Positions 9,437 through 18,979 of a stretch of 24,735 bases of DNA are shown here, one piece after another; position 1 is the stretch's first letter; every line of letters starts with the position of its first letter. The translations under genes and the position numbers were made by a program. This DNA is from Chara braunii. Lineage: Eukaryota > Streptophyta > Charophyceae > Charales > Characeae. The notes under the pieces are model-generated. The model was not told the DNA's origin, did no database searches, and saw nothing but the letters and a program-made list of their open reading frames with translations. Location of the stretch: positions 971,947 through 996,681 of the forward strand of contig BFEA01000535.1 of the NCBI GenBank assembly GCA_003427395.1. Reading direction: 5' to 3'.

Positions 9437-10414
9437 AGTGAATCAGCAGATGGGAAGGAGCCTAAATCGACAGACTTGAGTTAGTCTGTCGCACAGTCAA
9501 GGCCAGCGAACGAAGTGGGCGCCGAACTCCGAATAGTAAAATTAATGCCCTAAGGAGTCGCAAAGGCACTGTTTCTTAGGATTTCAGATAAACAGGTACA
9601 CAAAGTAACATAATGCATCTTCTGCATTGCTGAACTCCATGACCTATGAATTCTTAGTGTGTTGAAAGGGCATGGAAGAACCTTCGGACATGGAAGCATG
9701 GTCTGAATGGTTTGCACTTAAACTACCATCCTCACCCCAATGCAACACACAGTCATTATATCTGTATTCAGGAAAAATTCAGATTAGATACTGCGATAAT
9801 GACCGTTTGTTCTATTCAGGTGAAGATGTTAGCAACAGTTCCACAAGTCAAGACGCAGGACAGACATGATTAGGAGCCAAGACCAACCTGGTCATGGTAT
9901 ATGTTGACCTTAATGATCTCATTCCCAAAATGTGACTTCAGAGCAATTCGAGCATTTGATGACAGTCTCTTGACAATCACCTGCAAGAATTCCCACCAGG
10001 AGTGGCCCCCTTGGGGACCGGTTTTAGCCAGGGATGTGGACCAGAGGAGATGCAGAGCAAAGCAGCCAACAAATCAGCTTCTGGTCTCTGTCAGTTTCTC
10101 TCACAAATTCCTAAGAGCTGAATAATCCATGTGTGTAGACACTTTGTTACCGTCAAAAGTCATGTTGGCCACTGCAAGATCTCCAGATGGCCTTGTTCCT
10201 GGGTAGTGGTTTGTACTGAGCCATATCTATCTTGTTCTTTGTAGTATACTGAGAGTCACCATAGAAGCAATGTGAACACATGTGCGTGTTTGAAGCCTCC
10301 TGCCTATCGGATAAGATTGAACAGTCCTTGTGATCATGTATGGTATTACCCACATGGACGGATTACCATTTTTGAAAATCAAGAATCAAAAGAAAAGAAG
10401 GAAAAAAAAAGAAA
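9437..10414. other. Unassigned interval between LINE A and a LINE tail; possible relic exons on the minus strand
   Basis: No LINE domain is visible. Composition is balanced, unlike the C- or purine-biased LINE DNA around it. On the minus strand a 67-codon open stretch (10073-9873) reads ...WWEFLQVIVKRLSSNARIALK... through VNIYHDQVG. Just upstream in the same frame, separated by two stops, is GDLAVANMTFDGNKVSTHMD (near 10170-10100). A second stretch near 9780-9655 reads YRYNDCVLHWGEDGSLSANH and follows a tttttcctgaatacag sequence that looks like a 3' splice site. These read like protein, but I cannot name a family, and joining the pieces at the obvious splice sites gives stops. They may be relic exons or chance. 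Confidence 0.25.
9468..9491. repeat. Perfect 9-bp inverted repeat (hairpin)
   Basis: cgacagact and agtctgtcg flank a 6-base loop (tgagtt). It lies about 30 bases outside the 5' break of LINE A. No function can be assigned. Confidence 0.6.
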
Positions 10415-10512
10415 GGAATGGGAGCCAGACTGCTGCTTCCCAGAATAGAACGGTGCAAGGGCCATAAGGCCCTGTTAAAAAACAAAACAAAAAAAAAAAG
10501 GAAAAAAAAAGG
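10415..10512 (+). mobile_element. LINE 3' tail with terminal hairpin and poly(A)
   Basis: Bases 10415-10471 align with the last 56 bases of the window (about 47 of 57 columns match by hand count), including the block cccagaatagaa and the ending ccataaggcc. A perfect hairpin GGGCC-ATAA-GGCCC lies at 10459-10472. An A-rich tail follows (10477-10511, broken by a few C and G). This looks like a very short 5'-truncated LINE insertion or the surviving 3' end of a larger one. Another A-rich stretch (about 10384-10413) lies just upstream and resembles the one at 23808-23835. Confidence 0.75.
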
Positions 10513-10862
10513 AAGGGTTTCTAGCTGGGTTCCACATGTCCCGCTGCACTGTCCCTCTAGATTTCCTCTTGATTTGCCTGCAAGACCAGAAATGGGAGAT
10601 GTAGTAAAGCATCAATATGTTTGGGCCTTCCCTCCTTTTCCCCCCACATTTGGAGGGTTAATCGGAATAAATTCTGATTTTAGATAAGCAAGTGCCGTGC
10701 CTGTGATTTTTGGAATATGTAGATTGTGTGTCATAAAGCTGAACACCTTAGCAGAAGTTCTTTTTTGAAGTATAATGACAGGCCTGTACTTTGTCCATTG
10801 GCTTAATGAAAACAGCTCATTTCCACCAAAACTCTGGACAAATCTGTAATCAATAGTATTTG
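10513..10862. other. Unassigned interval with a minus-strand open stretch
   Basis: There is no LINE similarity until 10863. On the minus strand 10908-10612 is open. The part outside LINE B reads IDYRFVQSFGGNELFSLSQW and later HNLHIPKITGTALAYLKSEF, ending near 10612. A gattacag just before the FVQSF block could be a 3' splice site. It has protein-like composition but no recognised family. It may be a relic exon of the same unknown locus as the interval to its left, or chance. Confidence 0.2.
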
Positions 10863-13347
10863 CAAACTTTCCTCCACAGCTGCATGGAGAAGATGGGAGT
10901 CGGCCCAAACTTCAGAGAGTGGGTTAGAGTACTCTATGGGGATGCCACTGGCAGGGTGCAGATAAACAGAATATTGTCAGAAACCTACCTGATATCGAGG
11001 TCCGTCCGGCAAGGCGACCCCCTTGCACCCCCAATATTCCTGTTCATAATGGAAGCCATCACATCTTTTCTGCGCGAGGATCCATCCATAGACCGCCTCA
11101 CCGAACAAAACTACAACCCCCTCCACGACTTTGCTCTCCCGACCGCACAGATGTTTGCAGACGATCTCACGGTCCTCATCCGCGCTAACAACTCCTCCTT
11201 CCAGGCCCTGGCCCGCGCCATGGAAGCCTTCAGACTCGCCTCAGAAATGAAGGTGAACTGGCTGAAACGGAAGGGTGGTGGCTTGTAGAAGGCACCCCCC
11301 CCAACCCCCAGACCCATCCACCCCAATGTCTTGGACCACAGACAATCAAGCATTTTGATATCTAGGCATTATGGTAAACAGGGATGGCATCTGACAAGGG
11401 ATGGGGAGTCACTACTCGCCAGAGCAATAACCCGTTTAGCCACCTGCAACAGAGCCTAGGCCTCCCTACTAGGGAGAGCCCTGATCATCAACACAGTAGT
11501 ATTCTCCACCTTGTGATACATGGCCTCCATACGGTGGCCCCCCGACGACGACCTGAAGAAGCTGAAGGCTAGAGCCAGGTGCTATCTGTGGACTGGCGAC
11601 CCCAACAGAACCACCTGCATAAGCAAGGTGGCCTGACAAACTGTCATCAGGAAACCACAAGGAGGGTTCGGTATAATCGACCCTAAACAGGAAGCCATCG
11701 CCCTCCAAATTAAATGAATAATCAAAATCCTAACCAAACAAGCCCTCCCGTGGACCGCGATGGCGATAGACAGCATAAGGAATTTGGCACCAGCAGTGAC
11801 CTCACCGAACATGAGTGGCCTATTTTGGATCATGGCAAAGGAGTGGACAATCAAATCGGGGAGACCAGCAAGCAAAACTAACCCAGTGACCCCATTCAAC
11901 CCCCCATTACACCCACCCCCTACTGGTCTCCGATCTTGAAGACCTGGCGCCGACTGATGCAAGAAAAGAAAGGGCCCCCGAGCAACAAAGAGGAAGTCAT
12001 ACGACAACCCCTGTTCTGCAATCCCTGGATCAAAGACACAGAGGGCAGACCGTGGACTCCCCGGGCCAAAGACCGCAGATGGCTGTCATGGGTGGAGAGA
12101 GGAGTATGGCAGGTCAAACATATGTGGTCCGACGACCGACAAGAATGGCTCACCACACAGGACCTTCGCACTCCCTTAAAAGGTTGCCATCTACTGACCA
12201 CCAACCTATCAGAAATCCTCCAAAGCATTCCTCCCCCATGGACGACCCTCCTAAAAGAGACACATACGTGGAAACCAGGAGACTGGGTACTGCTCACCAC
12301 ACAGACCCCACCAACGAAAGCCTACCGTTTTGTGTCAAAACCGGACTCAACCAACTACCAGGCCAAGTTCGTATCCTACCCCATCCGTATCCTACCCCAT
12401 CATCAAGCACAACCTATATGAACTAGAGATCCTAAACAAAACACCACAAAACGAACAAATAGAAACCTACCTCCTCAGGAAGGTTAGAGTCTCTCACAAG
12501 ACACCCAAGTTTATATTCCAGCCGGAACTCAGCGTCAACGAGTTGGAATTCGACCCAAATGAATAGATCTAGGATCTGGGCGCCGCCAGTAAATCGAGAA
12601 GGATAACAGAATACGACGTAAAGTTCGGGTATAACCTCGGACTACAAACCAGGGACCCGAACCCAAGGCTGGCAGAGAAATGGAGAACCATACTGAACCT
12701 AGATACACGACCCCCATCACCATCACATGGACCAAATACCTTCTTATCAGACCGAGTAGAATCTGAAGTATGCAATGGCTAATAGCACATGCAGCCCTGC
12801 CAGTCAACCAATGGTTACACGAGAGAAGGAAACATTCTGATCTTGATAGCTCGGCATGCTGCTCAATGTGCAGCAACGACTCACCCGAAGACATCCGCCA
12901 CTGCCTCCTCTTCTGCCCTGAAGCAATCTGGATATGGAAGAAGATCCGCGAGCTATGGTCGATCCTGTTCGCTGGCCCCCCCCAAACATCCCCCGTATCT
13001 TTACCCTACTTCTAACTAACATCCCCAGCAACATCACAGGCAGCAGGGAAGCATGGTTCATCCTACTCAGGAAGTTGGCACTGTGGGTGATATGGAAACG
13101 CAGATGCACTCAGATGATCGAGGGAACAGAGGTGGCAAGAGAAGAAATGTGGTCACTACTGTTGAGCATGGCAGAGACGGAAATCAGGAGCAAATGGCGG
13201 AGAATAGCAAACTCTACGAGGCACAGACCAGAAAGACAAGCAACCAAGAAATGGACTTTCATAAGGACCTGGTTGCTAAAAGGCAAGGTGGCAACGATAG
13301 TAGACAACAGACTGAGGTGGAAGAAATGGCACCAGGCAGAATCATGA
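10863..13347 (+). pseudogene. LINE B: 5'-truncated, frameshifted ORF2 remnant (RT to C-terminal zinc finger)
   Basis: Similarity to LINE C ORF2 starts abruptly at TFLHSCMEKMGVGPNF (C: PFLQLSMERMGVGPNF). It includes motif B RSVRQGDPLA, intact motif C FADDLTVL (about 11154-11165) and SEMKVNW, after which the frame breaks near 11260. Later blocks in changing frames match C in order: CYLWTGDPN, GLFWIMAKEW, EEVIRQPLFCN, LKGCHLL, LRKVRV, ELEFDP, and QWLIAHAALPVNQWLHERR. The C-terminal finger (12860-12916) is C-SM-C-SNDSPEDIR-H-CLLF-C. The last frame (12934-13347) matches the C-terminus (LWVIWKRRC, RLRWKKW). EN and the RT N-terminus are missing, as expected for incomplete reverse transcription. Its sense strand is C/A-rich, closer to LINE A than to LINE C in base use. 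Confidence 0.88.
12370..12401. repeat. Perfect 16-bp tandem duplication that shifts the LINE B frame
   Basis: The unit cgtatcctaccccatc occurs at 12370-12385 and 12386-12401. Since 16 is not a multiple of three, it moves the reading frame by one. This fits the switch from the frame ending at 12421 to the frame covering 12405-12566. Confidence 0.9.
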
Positions 13348-13545
13348 AGACCACGAGGGTACATGCCGGGAGACCTGGCAGAAGGTTCTGAATGGTGATC
13401 AACAAAAAGAGGACCGGACAAACAGGGAAAGACAAGGACAAGCAACAGAACACAGAGCGGACCCCCCTTTGTCCACTAGGAGCCCCCGAGATCGCGCGTT
13501 CTTCGACTCAGCCTTTCTTTCCCATGGCGGACGTCGAGATAGGTA
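13348..13545. other. LINE B 3' flank, junction to GC-rich segment
   Basis: After the LINE B stop the sequence is purine-rich for about 120 bases, then changes near 13465-13490 to GC-rich DNA. I do not see the ccagaatagaa/ccataaggcc tail found at 10415 and at the window end, so the true 3' end of LINE B appears to be lost here. Confidence 0.4.
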
Positions 13546-13562
13546 CGCGCGCCGAGCGCGCG
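13546..13562. repeat. GC hairpin, 7-bp stem
   Basis: cgcgcgc (13546-13552) and gcgcgcg (13556-13562) flank a 3-base loop. It sits at the start of the GC-rich segment. Confidence 0.6.
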
Positions 13563-13626
13563 CACTTGGTGCCAAGTGTGGATCAGGCTATGGCGAGTGT
13601 ATGGTCTTCCGGCGATGGTCCGACGA

Positions 13627-13676
13627 GACGCCCCTGCGGGGCCAGGAGATGGCGCGACGCCCCTGCGGGGCCAGGA
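13627..13676. repeat. Two identical 21-bp repeats, 29-bp period, each with a cccc-tgc-gggg dyad
   Basis: Identical 21-base units lie at 13627-13647 and 13656-13676. Each contains gcccc-tgc-ggggc, a 5-bp stem with a 3-base loop. The spacer is gatggcgc. Repeated GC-rich units upstream of a LINE fit promoter monomers, but no transcript evidence is available here. Confidence 0.7.
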
Positions 13677-14811
13677 TACGGCGCGACGCGAGCGCAGCGT
13701 TCGCGTCAGTCCGGTTCCTATTAGCATCAGTCTGGTAAACCTTTTTCCATTCTATTTCCCCTCTCAGTAGCGTTCTCCACGTTATGGGAATCCGAGCGAA
13801 CTATCATTACTTGGAACACCGAAGCACCGCCCGCCTCTCGACTGAAGAAGAACATCCCTACAACATCTTGCATCGCCACGTCCGAGCCTTCATCGTCGAA
13901 GACGAAGATCAACCGGAGTGAGAGCTACCTACACTAACCTCCATACCCTCTCTGCTCGTCCCTACCATCCCGCCCGCGCCACCGATCCGACCACAACCCA
14001 TTCCACCAGAGACACTAATTACCTTCGTCTCCCCCCCGATCCCATCCTCAAGCTCGACTCCCGCCCAATCCTAAACCATTCGTCATCCCAGTTCTCCGAT
14101 CCAGTCCTCAGATCCTGTTTTTCACCCACTCCGTGTCTAACCCCAGCCAGATCCCAAGCTCGTACAGATCATGGACCTCATTCTCATTCCACCCCTCGCT
14201 CATCTTAACTCTCATAGCCCAGCCCTGACCCCGATCTCCTCCTCCCCATTGGCCAACCCACTCCCTGCCCCTATCCCGACTCTGTCACATACTCTCCCAC
14301 CATACACTCCATCTCTCAGTCCCAATCCCGACTCCTACCTCCCCTTCGATTAGTCCAGTCCCCCGCCTACACTCCGTCTCCCCAAATTCTTGTCTTTTCA
14401 CACCTCCGCCTTGCCTGTCCCTGGTCCCCGTCTACGACCCACTTTCCGCTCTGGAAACCATCAACTGTATCCAACCCAACCCCATCCAAATACCGGATCC
14501 CATTCTTATTTCCCCATATCGACTATCTCCCTTCTTATCCCCTATACCTCACCCCCGATCCCGTTTCCTCCCCCCCGCTGACCAATCCCGTCATTCCATC
14601 CCACTCTCCCTCCTAGTTAGACTTCGCTCTCTCCTCCACCCTGACCCCGTCATCTCTCCCCGTCACATTTCACTCTCGTCCCCATCTCGACTCCGTCCCC
14701 CCCCCCCCACAGCGTTCCTGATATCCCCACCGATCCCGTTATCCGACCTGGTCCTGACCCCATCCCGCCCCAATCTCAATTCCAAGTCGCCCCTATCCCA
14801 ATCCCTTAATC

Positions 14812-14847
14812 CGATACAACCGATACAACCGATACAACCGATACAAC
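14812..14847. repeat. Four perfect tandem copies of a 9-bp unit (cgatacaac)
   Basis: Units lie at 14812-14820, 14821-14829, 14830-14838 and 14839-14847, inside the C-rich region. It is a small minisatellite with no recognised function. Confidence 0.95.
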
Positions 14848-15480
14848 CCTGACCCCATCCCGACCCCAACCCGAACCCTTCCCCTCCCCTCTCGATCCCA
14901 TTCTCATCCCGACGCCACCAGTCGACCTCCAAGCTAACACAATCTATCTTCATTCAAATCCCCTCCCACCCCCGAGGCACACCTACCTCCTTTTTCCGAC
15001 ACCATCCCATTCCCTCCCCCATCCCCCATCCCGCTCCCATCCCGACCACAACCCGAACCCATCCCAATCCCATCCCAATCGAGACGCGACTTCACCCCGA
15101 TCCCACCCAGTTACCAACCTAACCCCACCCCGCCCCCACTCCCGATCACTTAACCCTCCTTCAACACCACCCTCCCCCAACTCTCTTCCACGAGCTTTCG
15201 ACTACCCCGACCACGTCTCTCCCATCTCCTTAACATTATGCTCCTGTTTTGTCCCCATCTCAATCCCATCTCAGTCCTCGCCTCAGCTCACCTTCTTCTC
15301 TTCCCAATCTCGTCCTGTTCTCTACACCAAGCTTGAACTACCGCCACTCCAACGACCTCCAACACTAGCCCCACCCATCTCCCAACTCTAATCTGATTAC
15401 ACCCGTCTCCCATACGGATCCCACCCCAACCTCAAACTCCCCCCCCGATCATAACTCTAACCAGTCCCTTCCTCACCGAC

Positions 15481-15487
15481 TATAAAC
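15481..15487 (+). promoter_or_regulatory. TATA-like box upstream of LINE C ORF1
   Basis: TATAAAC lies 348 bases before the ORF1 ATG, in a region otherwise poor in AT. Position and sequence fit a TATA box, but no start site can be read from the sequence. Confidence 0.2.
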
Positions 15488-15666
15488 ACCGCCCCTTTTG
15501 CGATCACGGCTCGACTTTTTCTTGGTCACAACACAACTTTCCATTACCCCCCCTCTCCTCCCGCCTCCCTTTCTCCCGCCCCTGGAGTTACCCAATCTAC
15601 CTCTCGTCGACGCGCAACCCTCTATCACACCTCTCTCCTCTTACAACCACCACCCCTCCCACCTAC

Positions 15667-15762
15667 CTGCTAACCTGGCCATTGCTTGGCCCATATATTC
15701 CTCTCTACTCGTGTTGAAAATCCTTTCTCTGCTAACCTGGCCATTGCTTGGCCATTGCTTGG
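15667..15762. repeat. 25-bp direct repeat and 11-bp tandem repeat before LINE C ORF1
   Basis: An identical 25-base sequence starting ctgctaacctggcc occurs at 15667-15691 and 15729-15753. The second copy overlaps a tandem pair of ggccattgctt (15739-15749 and 15750-15760). They lie 75 to 170 bases upstream of the ORF1 ATG. Confidence 0.9.
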
Positions 15763-15834
15763 TCAACTAAACTACTAATTCCCAAGGAGAGTCCAACTCC
15801 TCTTAACCCAGGTCCAAGGAGTCACCTTCCAAAG

Positions 15835-17550
15835 ATGGTGACATCGTACTCCATGGCAGCCCAAAAGGCAATGAGCGAGAGGGAGAAACAGGACTTTGCT
15901 CGAGGGCAGGGGGGAATGGCAATGAGCCAATCAGGGCAGACAGCATCTCAGTCAGGTACGGCGTCAAGAACAGGTGAAGCCAAGTCACGATCTTTGGGGC
16001 AAAAGGCGATGGATTTCCTCCTGGAGAAAACACAAATCAAGGCAGAGATTAAGATCACGAAGGAGGTAATCAAGGGAGAAGGGGGGAAGGAGGAGGAAGT
16101 GGACGTTTGGGAATACCCAGAAGAGGACATTCAGTCTTTGAATGAGTTGTATGAGAAGCATGCGGTTCTGTTTAACTTCTCAGGAAGAAGCAAGGAGCTT
16201 CCATTGAATGAGAAGAGAAGGTGGGTGAGGGATAGGCTGATAGCCATGGAAGATGTACCAGGGAAGGAACCAGAAGTTTCGTTCCACAGGAGGGGAAGGT
16301 TCGCGGTGATGATTGTCTGTGTGGATCCTACCTATGCCCAGTATCTGTTGTCGATTGGTTCATTGAAATGCAAGGGAGCTGTAGTCACAATCCAACCCTG
16401 GAAGCCGCCAAGACCACCTCAGGCCGAGGCATCAAGGCACAGGCAATCAATGCTGAGGAACCATTTCTGGGTACAGTTCGACAACCTATCGGAAGGGATG
16501 CATAGCTTTGTGCAAAGGAGACTGGAGGAGGAATTCCCAAGCAATCCGATCATAGAATGGCTCCCGGCCAATCCGGATTTCCTGGCGCCAAATCACGATG
16601 CAAGGGTGGCATGTTTGGAGGTCAAGTGAGGGGCGCTGCCAAAGTTCCCGGATCAATGGACCTTCAAGAAAACTGGTCAGAGAATTACAGTCTTTATTTC
16701 TACTAAGACTAACCCATTTTGCTTCAAATGCAGGGGTAGAGGCCACCTAGGTACCTCTTGTCCACAAGGGGGATCAGGAGGAGCAGGGGGAAAACGGGTG
16801 GCATTGAGACAATCTATGCTGCAGGAGTGCAAGAGCAAACCAGGTGTCTGGTATATCAATTCATCTCAATACAGGGGATGGATATTTGACGACAACCTGG
16901 ATAATCCAAGGTGGGTTTGGGTGTTGAAAAAGGAACCAACGGTCAAACCAGACATTTATCCGCCCTATGATAGCAGGTGGAGACACACCGGAGCCAAGAG
17001 AACGGAGGACAAGGAAACGGGTTTTATCGTTAAACCCATGTTGGACGACGTGGTCATGCAGGATGTCGAGCAGAGATTGAAGCTTATGGGGGAATTGCAC
17101 GAGGTTGGAAAAAATGCGGAATTGGCATTCTTGGAAAATGCAGAAGCCAGTGCACAGCAGCAGGAGCAGGCAAGAGGCAGGGAAGAGGGGTCAAAGGAAA
17201 CGGAGGAGGGTAAGGGAGACAACATGGATTGTGACGAAGGAGGGAGGGGAGGAACAGAAGGAACAGAGGGAGGAAGTACTTCCACAAAGAGGAAAGTAGA
17301 GTCTAGGGAAGAGAATGGGTTTAGTACTCAAGGAGGGTCGCAGCAGGGGAAAAGGAGACAAAAAACCCAATCCGGGGAGGAGGCTACTACAGGGGAGGAA
17401 GAGGGGAGGGGGGCAGAACCAGTAAGGAATCATCAGGGAGGTCGGGGAAAGAGAGTTAGACAGACACAGGCTCACATGGTGCGGCCTCAAGGGGAAGCAG
17501 GGCAGGGGAAGAAGAGACAGACATGGCGGGAGGGAGAGAGGTGGTCTTGA
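15835..17550 (+). pseudogene. LINE C ORF1: DUF4283/RRM-like domain and CCHC zinc knuckle (one internal stop)
   Basis: The ATG at 15835 has a good eukaryotic context (A at -3, G at +4); the frame is open further upstream without an ATG. One TGA at 16627-16629 interrupts an otherwise single frame. The domain from about 16250 to 16626 carries RGRFAVMIVCVD, VTIQPWKPP, FWVQFDNLSEG and DARVACLEVK. This is the layout of the DUF4283 domain common in plant LINE ORF1. The knuckle at 16720-16761 is CX2CX4HX4C (C-FK-C-RGRG-H-LGTS-C). The C-terminal third is charged and Gly/Glu-rich. A basic KRKVESREE-type stretch near 17290 could act in nuclear import. The protein would bind LINE RNA. The stop could come from CGA or TGG. 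Confidence 0.82.
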
Positions 17551-18979
17551 CGGATAAGGATCACTCAGAGGGGGCTTCACAGCATGAAGAGGACAGAAGT
17601 GGATCCCAGGGGTCCCAGGGGCAGGAAACACTGGAGGATGAAGAAAGAGTAAGGGAAAGGGAGAGAAGGAGGGGCATGCACAATGCTGAAAACATGACAG
17701 TGGAGCAGATCTTGGAGGCGGAGGACCAGAGGGAGGGCTCAGGGGACACAGAGAGCGAAGCCTCATCAAAGGAAGAGGAAGAAGAGGAGGAGGAAGAGCA
17801 GGAGGACTCGGATGTGGAAGACTGGTCAAGAGAGCGGTGGATAAAGGAGGTAGAGCAGCTGGAATGGGGGAGGACGATCGAGGGTGAAATTAGACTGGCC
17901 CACCATAAACACCTGAGGAACCTCCAACAAGTTACACAAGCAGGGGAGGACATCACATCAGAGAACAGGTTTGAACTGCTAAGGAGGGAAGGAGAAATCT
18001 ATGCATCTCAGTACGCAAGTAAGACCCGCACAGTAAGGAATGAGATCCACATACAATAGGAGGAATATGGCAGGTTATTCCAATGGCCAAAGACCTACCA
18101 CAGCAAAGAAAGGAAGAGAGACGGTAAGAAACGAAAGGTGCAAATGGTGGAGGAGCAAAGCAGTGCAGTTGGTGGGGGGAATGACTCAATGGAGGATGCA
18201 GTAATGGAGGAGGATCGGGTAAAGGGAGAGATTGAAGAGGAAGAGGTGCAGGATTTGAGAAGGCAAGCTGCGATTTTGGTGGTGCAGGTAAACCTACTCA
18301 AGGATGAAAACAGGGAATTGGAGGACGACACAGTGGATGTACAAAAAATAGCAAAGGGTCAGTGGAAGGAGATAGAAGCTGCGGCCCGACTGGAAGTTAA
18401 GAATGGGACGAGGAGGAGAGTGGTTTTGCCCTGTCGATGGAATGCAAGGCACTCGGACTGGGAAGTGGCAATCAACCAGTCCTTGCAGCTGCTAACGGCC
18501 CCGATGGAAGAGTGCTCAGGCTCGGATCTTCAAAGATTAATAGGGGGAGAGGTGCCAGCTCGAGCTTTTATATTGAGAGAAGGAGGAGAGGAGCCGGTGG
18601 CGATAGGTGAGGAAGGTGAAGATGAGACAACAGCCGATGTCGGACCGCTACTACTCCAAATGGGGACGGAGTCCGAATTAAGGGAGGGATTGATCTGGAT
18701 GTCTTGGCAGGTGGTGGAGACCATTCCCTATGGGCTGCTGGGGGGGAACTAGGTGCGGAATGGGTGGCTAGGTGCACAGCGGTTGCAGTGAAGGTGGAGG
18801 CGTTGGTTTGGAAGCCGAACTTCTTCGAGAAGAGGGTAAGTGAGGTGGCAACGACCATAGAACTCACTGTGCAAGATACTTCAACAAGGAAAGTTAGAAG
18901 GAAAGTCCACATTCTAACACGGGGACCTAATGGAGAGAGGTGTGGAAGAGAGACCAAGAAAGCAGAGAAGAAGGATTAA
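17523..18979 (+). pseudogene. LINE C ORF1b: acidic/coiled-coil segment and conserved unknown domain
   Basis: The frame starting with ATG 17523 overlaps the ORF1 end by 28 bases in the -1 frame. It runs to 18752 with one TAG at 18057-18059 (likely from CAG). It has a nine-Glu run near 17776-17802, a heptad-like stretch (QAAILVVQVNLLKDENRELED, about 18264-18326), and the block at about 18420-18578 (RVVLP...W...PARAFIL) shared with LINE A. The frame is lost at a G-run (18740-18746) and resumes in another frame as ELGAEWVARCTAVAVK up to 18979, as expected if one G was lost. That last frame overlaps the ORF2 ATG by 50 bases. Whether ORF1b is a separate ORF or the C-terminal part of ORF1 split by an indel cannot be decided from one copy. 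Confidence 0.6.

Larger units (their letters stand above)
13918..15660. other. C-rich, G-poor region (candidate 5' UTR/promoter of LINE C); no gene seen
   Basis: By eye about half the plus-strand bases are C and only about one in ten is G. Short motifs such as atcccgacccc, ccccatc and ctcccac recur throughout. Open frames here encode Pro/Ser/Thr/His strings that change frame freely and share no domain with anything, so I read them as by-products of composition. The minus strand carries many G-runs of three to nine (for example opposite 14697-14708), which could form G-quadruplexes. It precedes ORF1 of LINE C, but no hard 5' boundary of the element is visible. Confidence 0.6.

Noticed and set aside
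10181-10353. Minus-strand 66-codon frame with CSHCFYGD as a possible zinc-finger gene
   Set aside because: There is a single Cys pair with no partner ligands at usual spacing, and an adjacent frame looks equally protein-like.
13918-15180. Open frames in the C-rich region, some over 90 codons
   Set aside because: G-poor sequence lacks stops such as TAG and TGA; the Pro/Ser/His products show no domain and no frame preference.
13480-15834. LTR or terminal inverted repeat element upstream of LINE C
   Set aside because: No matching repeat is found at the other side, and no primer-binding site, integrase or transposase is visible.
17191-17829. Minus-strand 212-codon Pro/Leu/Ser-rich frame
   Set aside because: It is antisense to the charged C-terminus of ORF1 and ORF1b in LINE C and arises from purine-rich composition.
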